From the NCBI GenBank assembly GCA_903918315.1, contig CAIXEA010000062.1:1-57112 (forward strand): 57,112 bases of DNA. The letters run 5' to 3'. Every line of letters begins with the position of its first letter. Within the stretch, counting starts at the first letter, position 1. The position numbers were made by a program, and so were the translations under genes. The notes below the pieces were generated by a model. That model did not search any database and had not been told where the DNA came from. It saw nothing but the letters and a program-made list of their open reading frames with translations. Source of the stretch: an uncultured Acetobacteraceae bacterium (GTDB taxonomy: Bacteria; Pseudomonadota; Alphaproteobacteria; Acetobacterales; Acetobacteraceae). Positions 28,296-36,700 of this stretch are shown in pieces.

Positions 28296-30125
28296 CTAAC
28301 CCGCTTCCCCCGCGACGACAGCCAGTACCGCGTCGCCATACCGCTCCAGTTTCGATGCACCCACGCCCTTGATCTGGCCCAGCTCGTCCAGGTCCTCGGG
28401 GCGAACCGCGGCGATGTCACGCAGGACGGTGTCGTGGAAGATGACATAGGGCGGCACGGATTGCGTTTTGGCCTCCGCGGCGCGCCAGGCGCGCAAGGCT
28501 TCAAACAGGCCAGCCGCCGCGGACCCAGCGGGAGGGGCATCCGGGATGACCCGGCGGCGGTCGGGCCTGGCGGCCGGCTTGCGGGGTGCGTCCTGCCGCA
28601 GCATGACCCGCACCTCCCCGCGCAGGATGGGGCGCGCCTCCTCCTGCACCAGGAACAGTCCGCCATGCCCGGCGGTGTCCACATCCAGCGCGCGGATGGC
28701 GACCAGCTGGCGAATCAGGCCGCGCCAGTAGGGTACGCCGTGCTCCGCGCCGATGCCGAAGGTGGGAATGCGGTCGTGACCATGGCGCAGCACGGCTTCG
28801 GTCTTCTCGCCCCGCAGCACGGCGATGATGTGCAGGGCCCCGAACAGCTGATGGGTGCGGTAGACAGCCGAAAGCACCTTTTGGGCATCCACCGTGGCAT
28901 CGGCGGTGCTGGGCGGCGCATCGCAGTTATCGCAATGGCCGCAATCAGCGGTCAGCCCCTCCCCGAAACAGGCCAGCAGACTGCGGGTGCGGCAGGTCAC
29001 GGCCTCCGTCAGGGCGATGATCTCCTCCAGCTTGATCCGCATGACCCGTTTCTGAGTTTCCGGCGCCGAGGATTGGCCCAGCCAGTGCCGCGCCTGCGCA
29101 ATGTCCTGCCCGCCATAGAGCAGCAAGGTCTTCGACGGATCTCCATCGCGTCCGGCCCGGCCGATTTGCTGATAATAGGCTTCCGGTGAGTCGGGCATAT
29201 CGAGATGAACGACAAAGCGCACATCCGGACGGTCGATGCCCATGCCGAAGGCGATGGTGGCGACGATCACCACCGGCTCCCCGGAGCGAAAGCGGGTCAG
29301 GGATTCGCGCTTATGCTGGGGATCCAGACCGGCATGGAAGGCGATGGCGGGGAAGCCCTTTTCCACCAGCCGCGCGGCCATCCGCTCGGTCTTGGCGCGG
29401 CTGCCGCAATAGACGATGCCACATTGCCCCTTGTGGCTGGCGAGGAAGGCCAGCAACTGCGCCGACTCGCCCACCTTGGGTTCGGCCGCGATATGCAGAT
29501 TGGCCCGGTGAAAACTGTCCAGAAAGACCTGGGCGTCCTGCATGCCCAATGCGGCCAGGATATCACTGCGGGTGCGGGTGTCAGCGGTTGCCGTCAGGGC
29601 AATCCGCGGCACGCCGGGAAAGCGCTCCGGCAGCAAGGCCAGACCCCGATATTCGGGCCTGAATTCATGCCCCCATTGCGACACGCAATGCGCCTCATCG
29701 ATGGCGAACAACGCGATCGGCAGCCTGGCCAGGCGGTCGATCGTCCCATTGCTCAACAGCCGCTCCGGCGAGACGTACAGAAGATCGAGCGTCCCTTCGA
29801 CCATGTCGCGATAGACCGACCGGGCTTCCGCCGGGTCCAACTCCGAATGCAGCGCCCCGGCATTGACGCCGACCTGGCGCAGCGCCGCCACCTGATCATC
29901 CATCAGCGCGATCAGGGGGGACACGATCACGGCCATGCCTGGCCGGCACAGGGCCGGAACCTGATAGCAAATGCTCTTGCCGCCGCCCGTTGGCATCAGC
30001 ACCAGCGCATCGCCACCGGCGATCACATGGCGCACGACGTCTTCCTGCTGGCCGCGGAAACCGGGGAAGCCGAACACGCGGCGCAAGGCCTCGTTTGGGT
30101 CTTCGAGCTGTCGCGTTTGCAGCAT
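28296..30125 (-). CDS. recQ: ATP-dependent DNA helicase RecQ
   Basis: 609 residues. Walker A TGGGKS (46-51), DEAH box (143-146), the RecQ-specific FRPEY loop, motif VI QQIGRAGRDG, a zinc-binding CGHCDNC region, an RQC domain and a C-terminal HRDC domain (PPYVIFHDTVLRDIA, about 545 onward). It unwinds DNA 3' to 5' in recombination and repair, typically with RecF-pathway proteins. It is a single gene, convergent with the DadA-like gene across two palindromes. Confidence 0.97.
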   Translation of the reverse strand: MLQTRQLEDPNEALRRVFGFPGFRGQQEDVVRHVIAGGDALVLMPTGGGKSICYQVPALCRPGMAVIVSPLIALMDDQVAALRQVGVNAGALHSELDPAEARSVYRDMVEGTLDLLYVSPERLLSNGTIDRLARLPIALFAIDEAHCVSQWGHEFRPEYRGLALLPERFPGVPRIALTATADTRTRSDILAALGMQDAQVFLDSFHRANLHIAAEPKVGESAQLLAFLASHKGQCGIVYCGSRAKTERMAARLVEKGFPAIAFHAGLDPQHKRESLTRFRSGEPVVIVATIAFGMGIDRPDVRFVVHLDMPDSPEAYYQQIGRAGRDGDPSKTLLLYGGQDIAQARHWLGQSSAPETQKRVMRIKLEEIIALTEAVTCRTRSLLACFGEGLTADCGHCDNCDAPPSTADATVDAQKVLSAVYRTHQLFGALHIIAVLRGEKTEAVLRHGHDRIPTFGIGAEHGVPYWRGLIRQLVAIRALDVDTAGHGGLFLVQEEARPILRGEVRVMLRQDAPRKPAARPDRRRVIPDAPPAGSAAAGLFEALRAWRAAEAKTQSVPPYVIFHDTVLRDIAAVRPEDLDELGQIKGVGASKLERYGDAVLAVVAGEAG

Positions 30126-30195
30126 CAGCCTGGCCCGTCAGGGCAGCGCATGGTCGAGTCTCTCCGGCGGCGGAATGCTGCACCTACCTGCCGGG

Positions 30196-30225
30196 GGGAC
30201 AGCACGGCGTCAACCGCGCTGTCCC
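30196..30225 (-). terminator. hairpin after the di-heme cytochrome genes
   Basis: GGGACAGC (30196-30203) pairs with GCTGTCCC (30218-30225), with inner CGG/CCG pairing. It lies 10 bases beyond the stop of the minus-strand cytochrome gene, in the 109-bp gap before recQ. Confidence 0.55.
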
Positions 30226-30234
30226 GACCGGGGG

Positions 30235-31974
30235 TCAAAGGGTCTTCAGATATTCCAGCAAGGCCCGCTTGTCCTCGTCCTTGAGATTGACCCCGAATTC
30301 GTGCCCGCAGTTGCTGTATCCGGAATTGAGGGCGGTTTGGTAGTTCGGATCGCTTTTCGGCAGGCAGACCGCATGCAGGGTATAGTCGAATTTGGTCTGC
30401 TCCGCCGCCAGACCGACCTTCCCGGTCGGGTCATATTGGGGCCCGATTTTGAACGCGGTGGGGCGCTGCGTCGCGGGCAGCAACAGATCCGCGAGCGTCG
30501 GGACGGAGCCATTGTGCAGATACGGCGCCGCCGCCCAGATGCCCTCCATCACCCGGGACTCATACATATTGCGGGCACCCTTCGCGGAGGGCGTCCATTT
30601 AACCGCGGCCAACTGCTCGGGGATGCGGGCGATCCGAGCCTCCAATGTGTCCTTGTCGCCGCGATCCATCGTGTGATCGAGGTCGTAGGTCGCGATCTTG
30701 CCAATATGGGGCAGTATGATGCCCACAACCGACGACGCGAGGAGAGACACCGACGAATCCCGGGCTTTCAACGTCGGTATGCCCGTGTTCTTCAGCACAC
30801 CCGTATCGACCATCCGCCCCAACGTGTCCCATTCACGCGTATCGGTGCCGACGTCCTGCACCGGCGTATCCCAGGTGGCCCGACCCAGGCCGCGCGCGGT
30901 GATGTGCTTGCCGTGGCAGGATTCACAGCCGCTTCCCTGCTCGATCGACCAGTTGAAGACCGCCTCCCCGCGCTTCGCCAGTGCCGCATCAACCGGCCAT
31001 TGGAACGCCGGTCGGCCGATTTTGCCGATGAGTGTTTCGAGCGCCAGAAGGCCGTCGATGTTGACGGAGTTGTCTTCATAATGGGGCAGGCCGAGTGCAT
31101 CCTTGGTGGGATGGAAGTGCCCGAAGACCCCCAATACCTCCCCGGTATTGCGGACCATGGCCAGCAGATCGTCGCCATTGGGGGCGAAACCCGGCCATTG
31201 CGTGCGATTCTGAACGGAGGCGTTCCAAATGAACGGATACCGCGCCGGCGCGTCGGCCACCTGAATATTCTTCGGAATCATATACCCCGCGCCGGGATCG
31301 CCGATATCCAACCCGGACAGCCGGTTGAAGATCATTGCGACCGCATCCAACCGCGACGGCCCCCAGGCCGGCGTCGGCAGCGATCCCCGGATGATGGTAT
31401 CGAAGGGGGTGAACCAGACCATCACCGCACCGCGCAGTTGCAGCGCCTGCTGCTGGTCCGGCGCCCCGCCCAGGACCGCGGCGGCGAATGTCTGGAACGC
31501 GGCGGCATCCGTGAGGACCGTCTGAACCGCTCGATGCAGGTCGGTCAGGAAGCTCTGGAAGTCCGCGATCGCCGGTCCACCGTCGAGGCGATAAGAGATA
31601 CCACCCACCTCGATCTGGCGGGTGTGGCAGGCGGCGCAGTTCATGCCCAGATGAACGGTGCCTTTGTTATCGGTATTGGTGGTGAAACCCACCGGTAACC
31701 CCGCCGACGCGGTTTCGTCGTTTTTCAGATAGCCATATCGGCTGAGCGTGTCGGCCATGAATGGCGCGCCGTCCGGCTGCTTCAGGGCCATCATCCATTG
31801 CAAGGGAATCAGGCGCGAGCCCTGGTCCTGGGAATAGAACTGGCCCCGCGTATCGCGGGTCCACTGCGATCCTTGATCAACCTGCTTCTGTTGGCCGGGC
31901 GATTGCGCCGACGCGCCACTGGCATTCACCAATGGCAGCATCAACGACAGGAGAAGAACGATGGAACGGCGCAT
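30235..31974 (-). CDS. secreted di-heme cytochrome c peroxidase-like protein (paralogue 1)
   Basis: 579 residues from ATG 31974, with GGAGG 6 bases upstream. A Sec signal peptide ends at ASAQS (about residue 24), so the protein is periplasmic. Two c-type haem sites: CAACH (113-117) and CESCH (350-354). The architecture of two haem domains in about 580 residues, ending EFGVNLKDEDKRALLEYLKTL, belongs to the di-haem peroxidase superfamily but is longer than classic CcpA or MauG. It is a paralogue of the gene 32 bases upstream. Electron donor and substrate are not evident. Confidence 0.85.
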   Translation of the reverse strand: MRRSIVLLLSLMLPLVNASGASAQSPGQQKQVDQGSQWTRDTRGQFYSQDQGSRLIPLQWMMALKQPDGAPFMADTLSRYGYLKNDETASAGLPVGFTTNTDNKGTVHLGMNCAACHTRQIEVGGISYRLDGGPAIADFQSFLTDLHRAVQTVLTDAAAFQTFAAAVLGGAPDQQQALQLRGAVMVWFTPFDTIIRGSLPTPAWGPSRLDAVAMIFNRLSGLDIGDPGAGYMIPKNIQVADAPARYPFIWNASVQNRTQWPGFAPNGDDLLAMVRNTGEVLGVFGHFHPTKDALGLPHYEDNSVNIDGLLALETLIGKIGRPAFQWPVDAALAKRGEAVFNWSIEQGSGCESCHGKHITARGLGRATWDTPVQDVGTDTREWDTLGRMVDTGVLKNTGIPTLKARDSSVSLLASSVVGIILPHIGKIATYDLDHTMDRGDKDTLEARIARIPEQLAAVKWTPSAKGARNMYESRVMEGIWAAAPYLHNGSVPTLADLLLPATQRPTAFKIGPQYDPTGKVGLAAEQTKFDYTLHAVCLPKSDPNYQTALNSGYSNCGHEFGVNLKDEDKRALLEYLKTL

Positions 31975-32006
31975 AGCAATCCTCCGCGATGACAATGAAT
32001 GGCGCG

Positions 32007-33755
32007 TCAGAGGGTCTTGAGATATTCCAACAACGCCTTCTTTTCCTCCGGATTCAGCCAGATTCCGAATTCATGGCCGCAGTTGCTGCTTCCTGAATTG
32101 CGGTTACCGCATCCGGTCTGGAGCGTGAAGTTGGCGAACTTCGGCTGATCCGCCGCCAGCCCCACCTTACCCTGAGGATCGTAATTCGGCCCGATCTGGA
32201 ACGATACCGGCCGCTTCGAAGACGGTTCCAGCAAATCCGCCAATGTCGGCACCGAACCATTGTGCAAATACGGCGCCGTGGCCCAGATCCCCTGCAGAAC
32301 ACGCGCTTCATATTTGAACGGTTCCTCCCCGGCCGGGGCGGGCGTGAACGCGCTCGCCAGCGAGTCGGCGCGCCGGTGTGACGACTTCGTTGACAACTGG
32401 GCCGGATGAGACCCCTCATCGTCGTCCAGCCTGAAGCGGGCGACCGTTCCCAGCCGTTGCAGGATCGTGCCCTCAACCGCCACACCCAGCACACTGAAGG
32501 AGGAGTCCACGGGTTTCAGCTTGTTGCCAATGACGGGAATGCCGCGCCCGCTCAGGACCCCGGTCTTCGCCGTCCATTTCAGAATGTCGTATTCGCGGCT
32601 GTCCGTGCCGACGTCCTGCAACGGCGTGACCCATGTTGGATTGCCCGTCAAAGGATCCTTGCCGAGGCGGATACCATGGCAATCTTCGCAGCCGCTGCCT
32701 CGGGATATCGGCCATTTATAGATTTCTTCACCCACCTTCGCGAGTGCCGCGTCGATCGGCCATTGATATTTCGGCGGTCCGATTTTCTTGATCAGATCCT
32801 CAAGCGCCATCAACCCTTCGGTATTGGCGGAATTGTTGGAACTGTAATCGACGCCGAGGGGGCTATCGGGCTTCAACACCGGCGTGAAGTCCGCGAACAC
32901 GCCGATCACCTCCCCGGTGTTGCGGGCGAGTCCGAGCAAGTCATTGCCATTGCTCGCAAAACCAGGCCATTGCGTTTTCGCCTGGATCGGCGCGTTCCAC
33001 ACGAATGGGTAACGGGTTGGCGCGGTCGCTTTGCGAATATTCTCGGGAATCAGGTGCAGCTTCCAGGCCGGACCGATATCCAGACCGGTCAGGCGATTAA
33101 AGATCATCGCCACCGCGTCAAGCCGCGACGGCCCCCACGGGTTCGCCGGCAAGGCGCGATCGACGATGGTATGGAACGGGAGGTACCAGGTTTTGACCGC
33201 TTTACGAAGCGTCGCCAGGGTCGCTGGATCGTGATTACCCTCCAGCACTGAATCGGCGAAGGCGTTGAACTGGGCGGGCTCCTTTACCACGCGCCCCATC
33301 GCCTTGTCGATATCGCGCAGCAGGCTCTGGAAATCCACGATGGCTGGTCCGCCGTCGATCCGATAGCGGCTGTCACCGACAACGATTTCGCGCGTATGGC
33401 AGGCCGCGCAGTTCATGCCGACCGATTCATTGCCCGTCGGGCCGTTGGTCGTGAACCCGGCGGGCAGGTTCGAAGACGCGTCTTCGTTGTTCGGAAGATA
33501 GCCATAGCGGGCCAGGCGATCGGCGAGGAAGGGCTGCCCGTCGTCATGCTGAAGGGCCGCGAACCAGCGCAGCGGCATCAGGCGCGAGCCCTGATCCTGA
33601 CTGTAAAATGACGCCCGGGTGCTACGAAGCCAGGCATCCCCCTGATAGACGCCCGTCTTCAACAGGGCATCAGGCACCGCCGGTTTCGGATCAGGCTGCT
33701 CGCCGCAACCGGCAAGGACAACAGCCAGAACGACTGTCTGCAAGAAACGTTTCAT
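32007..33755 (-). CDS. lipoprotein di-heme cytochrome c peroxidase-like protein (paralogue 2)
   Basis: 582 residues, clearly homologous along its whole length to the next gene (same FYSQDQGSRLMPL, WGPSRLDAVAMIFNRLTGLD and ALLEYLKTL blocks). The signal peptide ends in a lipobox (VLAGC, Cys17), so this copy is membrane-anchored. Haem sites are CAACH (116-120) and CEDCH (356-360). It has an extra loop around 445-475 (rich in Ser, Thr, Ala) that the other copy lacks. The two copies probably form a two-gene operon and may partner each other, one soluble and one anchored. Confidence 0.85.
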   Translation of the reverse strand: MKRFLQTVVLAVVLAGCGEQPDPKPAVPDALLKTGVYQGDAWLRSTRASFYSQDQGSRLMPLRWFAALQHDDGQPFLADRLARYGYLPNNEDASSNLPAGFTTNGPTGNESVGMNCAACHTREIVVGDSRYRIDGGPAIVDFQSLLRDIDKAMGRVVKEPAQFNAFADSVLEGNHDPATLATLRKAVKTWYLPFHTIVDRALPANPWGPSRLDAVAMIFNRLTGLDIGPAWKLHLIPENIRKATAPTRYPFVWNAPIQAKTQWPGFASNGNDLLGLARNTGEVIGVFADFTPVLKPDSPLGVDYSSNNSANTEGLMALEDLIKKIGPPKYQWPIDAALAKVGEEIYKWPISRGSGCEDCHGIRLGKDPLTGNPTWVTPLQDVGTDSREYDILKWTAKTGVLSGRGIPVIGNKLKPVDSSFSVLGVAVEGTILQRLGTVARFRLDDDEGSHPAQLSTKSSHRRADSLASAFTPAPAGEEPFKYEARVLQGIWATAPYLHNGSVPTLADLLEPSSKRPVSFQIGPNYDPQGKVGLAADQPKFANFTLQTGCGNRNSGSSNCGHEFGIWLNPEEKKALLEYLKTL

Positions 33756-33831
33756 GGCTCATATTTCCCCCTCGCGAACGCCAGTATTGTTATCCATTTC
33801 TTGGGCCATCGCAAGTACGGACAGATCCGTG

Positions 33832-35004
33832 TCACAGGATCAACGGCAAACCGACGTAATTCTCCGCCAGGGTGGTCGAGGCCGCTACTGATCCGAACAC
33901 ATAATCGAGCTCCGCCCGTTGCATCTGACGTTCAAATGGGCTGTGTGTGTCGAACCGGTGCAGCAGACTGGTCATCCACCAGGAGAACCGTTGCGCCTTC
34001 CAGACCCGCCGCAGGCAGGTCTGGCCGTAGGTTTCCAGACCATCGCTTGCCCCTGAGCCGAACCAGGCCGTCAGCGCGCGCGTCAGCACCGCGACGTCGG
34101 CCGCGGCCAGATTCAAGCCCTTGGCGCCCGTCGGCGGCACGATATGGGCGGCATCGCCGAGCAGGAACAAGCGGCCATACTGCATCGGCTCCGACACGAA
34201 ACTGCGCATCGCGGTCACCCCTTTCTGGGTAATCGCCCCCGGCCGCAGGACAAATCCGTCGCGCGCGAAACGCAGCGACAACTCATCCCAGATGCGGTCA
34301 TCGGACCAGAGCGCGAGGTCCTCGTCCGGCTCGCATTGCAAATACAACCGGCTGACGGACGGGGATCGCATCGATAGCAATGCAAAGCCGCGATCATGCC
34401 GCGCGTAGACCAACTCGTCAGACGACGGCGCGGTGTCGGCCAGAATGCCCAGCCAGCCAAACGGGTATTCGCGGTCGTAGACGCGGCTGATGCTGGCGGG
34501 GATCGCGTCACGGCTGATGCCATGGAACCCGTCGCAGCCGGCGACGATGGCGCAATCCAGCCGCTGCTGGCGCCCGGCATGATCGTACAGAATGAACGGC
34601 GCATCGGTCCGCAGATCGTTCAGACTGACCCCCGTTGCCTCGAACAGAATCTGCCCGCCGGCGGCGAGGCGGGCGGCGATCAGATCCTGCACGATCTTAT
34701 GCTGCGGATAGACCATGACGTGCTTGCCGGTCAGCGCCTCGAAATCGATGCGGTGATCGCGGCCTTCCGTGCGCAAGATCACGCCCGCATGCTCCATGCC
34801 CTCGGCGCGCATGCGGTCGCCGACGCCCGCATCGATCAGCAACTGCTCGACCGGCTGTTCCAGCACCCCGGCCCGAATCCGGCCTTCGACATAGGCGCGG
34901 GACCGCGCCTCGAGGATCACGGATTCGATGCCATTCAGGTGCAACAGATGCGACAGCAGCAACCCGGCGGGTCCGGCGCCGACAATTCCGACCTGCGTTC
35001 GCAT
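33832..35004 (-). CDS. pobA: 4-hydroxybenzoate 3-monooxygenase
   Basis: 390 residues, the usual PobA length, from ATG 35004 with GGGAGAAG upstream. FAD fold VGIVGAGPAGLLLSHLL, then EARSRAYVEGRIRAGVLEQ (as in PobA), the DG motif CDGFHGISR, and GDAAHIVPPTGAKGLN. It hydroxylates 4-hydroxybenzoate to protocatechuate with NADPH and O2. The longer frame to 35136 lacks family content. No pobR or pca genes are adjacent. It is divergent from the AtzG/AtzE-like pair across 85 bp. Confidence 0.92.
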   Translation of the reverse strand: MRTQVGIVGAGPAGLLLSHLLHLNGIESVILEARSRAYVEGRIRAGVLEQPVEQLLIDAGVGDRMRAEGMEHAGVILRTEGRDHRIDFEALTGKHVMVYPQHKIVQDLIAARLAAGGQILFEATGVSLNDLRTDAPFILYDHAGRQQRLDCAIVAGCDGFHGISRDAIPASISRVYDREYPFGWLGILADTAPSSDELVYARHDRGFALLSMRSPSVSRLYLQCEPDEDLALWSDDRIWDELSLRFARDGFVLRPGAITQKGVTAMRSFVSEPMQYGRLFLLGDAAHIVPPTGAKGLNLAAADVAVLTRALTAWFGSGASDGLETYGQTCLRRVWKAQRFSWWMTSLLHRFDTHSPFERQMQRAELDYVFGSVAASTTLAENYVGLPLIL

Positions 35005-35089
35005 AATTCTTCTCCCGTTTCCCGTCGGAAAGTGTAGCCGGGCCCAGGCGGGCATGCCTACACTTCTCGCAGTTGCAGCAGGAGCCGTC

Positions 35090-35293
35090 ATGTCCTCTAC
35101 GCCCGACGAATTGGCTTTGGAGTTCAATATCCTCATGAACCGCGCCGGGCTGACGGTGCCACCGGCCAGGCGGGGTGCGATCCTGGCCGCCTATGCGGAT
35201 TTTCGGGCGCAGATCGCCCTGCTGCACGACCGCCACGCCCACACCGATGAGCCGGCGCATACCTTCACGCAATTGAAGGCGGGGGGCGTATGA
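35090..35293 (+). CDS. AtzG-like DUF4089 amidase partner
   Basis: 67 residues (MSSTPDELALEFNILMNRAG, then LTVPPARRGAILAAYADFR). This is the DUF4089/AtzG type, a GatC-like small subunit that holds its amidase. AGGAG lies 6 bases before ATG 35090. Its TGA overlaps the ATG of the amidase (ATGA), so the two are made in equal amounts. An upstream in-frame extension to 34928 lies in the pobA region and is not real. Confidence 0.82.
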   Translation: MSSTPDELALEFNILMNRAGLTVPPARRGAILAAYADFRAQIALLHDRHAHTDEPAHTFTQLKAGGV

Positions 35294-36681
35294 TGGACAC
35301 GCGCGATCTCTCCATCGCCGAGATGGGCCGGGCGCTGCGGGCGGGCGCCGTGACATCGGTGCAACTGACCCAGGACGCACTCGGCCGGATTGCCGCGCAG
35401 GATGGCGCCTTGCATGCCTTCGTTCTGCTGACCGAGGACCTCGCTTTATCGCAGGCCGCGGCAGCGGATGCCGCATTGAAAGGCGGCACCGATCGCGGCG
35501 CCTTCCATGGCATCCCCTATGCGCTCAAGGACATCTACGACACCGCCGGCATCCGCACGACCTGCCATTCCAAGCTACGGTTGGACACGATCCCGGCCGA
35601 GAACAGCGTCGTCGCGGCCCGGTTCGAAGCCGGGGGCGCGGTGCTGTTGGGCAAGCTGGCGACGCATGAATTCGCGCTGGGCGGGCCGAGCTTCGACCTC
35701 CCCTTCCCGCCGGCGCGCAATCCCTGGAACCCCGCGCATATTACCGGCGGATCCTCGTCCGGCTCCGCGACCGCGATCGCATCGCGGATGGTGCGGATGG
35801 CCATGGGCTCCGACACCGGTGGCTCGATCCGCGGGCCGGCGGCCTGGTGCGGGCTGGTGGGGATCAAGCCGACTTATGGGCGCGTGTCGCGGCGAGGGGT
35901 GTTTCCCTTGTCCTGGGCGCTGGATCATTGCGGCCCGCTGTCGCGCACGGTGGAAGATTCGGTTCTGACGCTGCAACTGCTGGCCGGGCACGATCCGCTG
36001 GATGCCGCCAGTGCCGACGTGCCGGTGCCCGACTACGCCGCCGATCTCCAGAAAGGCGTGGCCGGACTGAGGATCGGCGTGCCGCGGGACTTCTTCGCCA
36101 GCGCATCCGCCCTGACCCATGATGTGCTCGCGGGCTTCGACCAGACGGTGGCGCAACTGCGCGCGGCCGGCGCCGTCGTTGAAACCATCACACTCCCGGA
36201 CTACGCTCTGTTCGCCGCCGCCGGGCGGGTGATCATGATGGCGGAGGCCTTCGCCATCCATGAGGCGAATATGCGCGATCGCATCCTCGACTATGGCGAA
36301 ATCACCGCCAATCGCTTCATTCTTGGTGCAACCGTGACCTCGGCCGATTACCTGGCGGCTTTGCGGGTGCGGCGGGAGGTGACGGATGCGGTGAACGCGG
36401 CGCTTCGTTCCTATGATGCCCTGCTCTGCCTGTCGGCTCTGAACACCGCGCCCAGCTTCGCGACCGTGACGGACGCGCTGTCAAGCGCGGCGCCGATGCA
36501 GACCATCCCCTTCAACGTCACCGGCCATCCCGCGATGAGCGTGCCGATCGGCCTGGGATCGGACGGGCTGCCGCTGGGGGTGCAGGTGGTAGGCCGGGCG
36601 TTCGATGAGGCGATGGTGTTCCGGGTTGGGCGTGCGATCGAGGTCTTGTCGGGGTGGGAGAGCGTGGCGCTGCCGGGGTAA
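35290..36681 (+). CDS. amidase, AtzE/GatA-like
   Basis: 463 residues of the amidase-signature family: Lys80 (YALKDIYDTAG), the GGSSSGS motif (153-159) with the cis-Ser, and the nucleophile Ser179 in SDTGGSIRGPA. With its AtzG-like partner it resembles AtzE of cyanuric-acid catabolism (1-carboxybiuret hydrolase), but AtzE-like amidases are also found apart from s-triazine genes, and no other such genes are here. Substrate therefore open. It is convergent with the acyl-CoA dehydrogenase, 19 bases away. Confidence 0.85.
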   Translation: MMDTRDLSIAEMGRALRAGAVTSVQLTQDALGRIAAQDGALHAFVLLTEDLALSQAAAADAALKGGTDRGAFHGIPYALKDIYDTAGIRTTCHSKLRLDTIPAENSVVAARFEAGGAVLLGKLATHEFALGGPSFDLPFPPARNPWNPAHITGGSSSGSATAIASRMVRMAMGSDTGGSIRGPAAWCGLVGIKPTYGRVSRRGVFPLSWALDHCGPLSRTVEDSVLTLQLLAGHDPLDAASADVPVPDYAADLQKGVAGLRIGVPRDFFASASALTHDVLAGFDQTVAQLRAAGAVVETITLPDYALFAAAGRVIMMAEAFAIHEANMRDRILDYGEITANRFILGATVTSADYLAALRVRREVTDAVNAALRSYDALLCLSALNTAPSFATVTDALSSAAPMQTIPFNVTGHPAMSVPIGLGSDGLPLGVQVVGRAFDEAMVFRVGRAIEVLSGWESVALPG

Positions 36682-36700
36682 TCGGCGGGCGCCCGCTGCC

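Noticed and set aside
34928-35089. An N-terminal extension of the AtzG-like protein
   Set aside because: The extra residues match nothing, and the ATG at 35090 has a good ribosome-binding site and the family's normal start.
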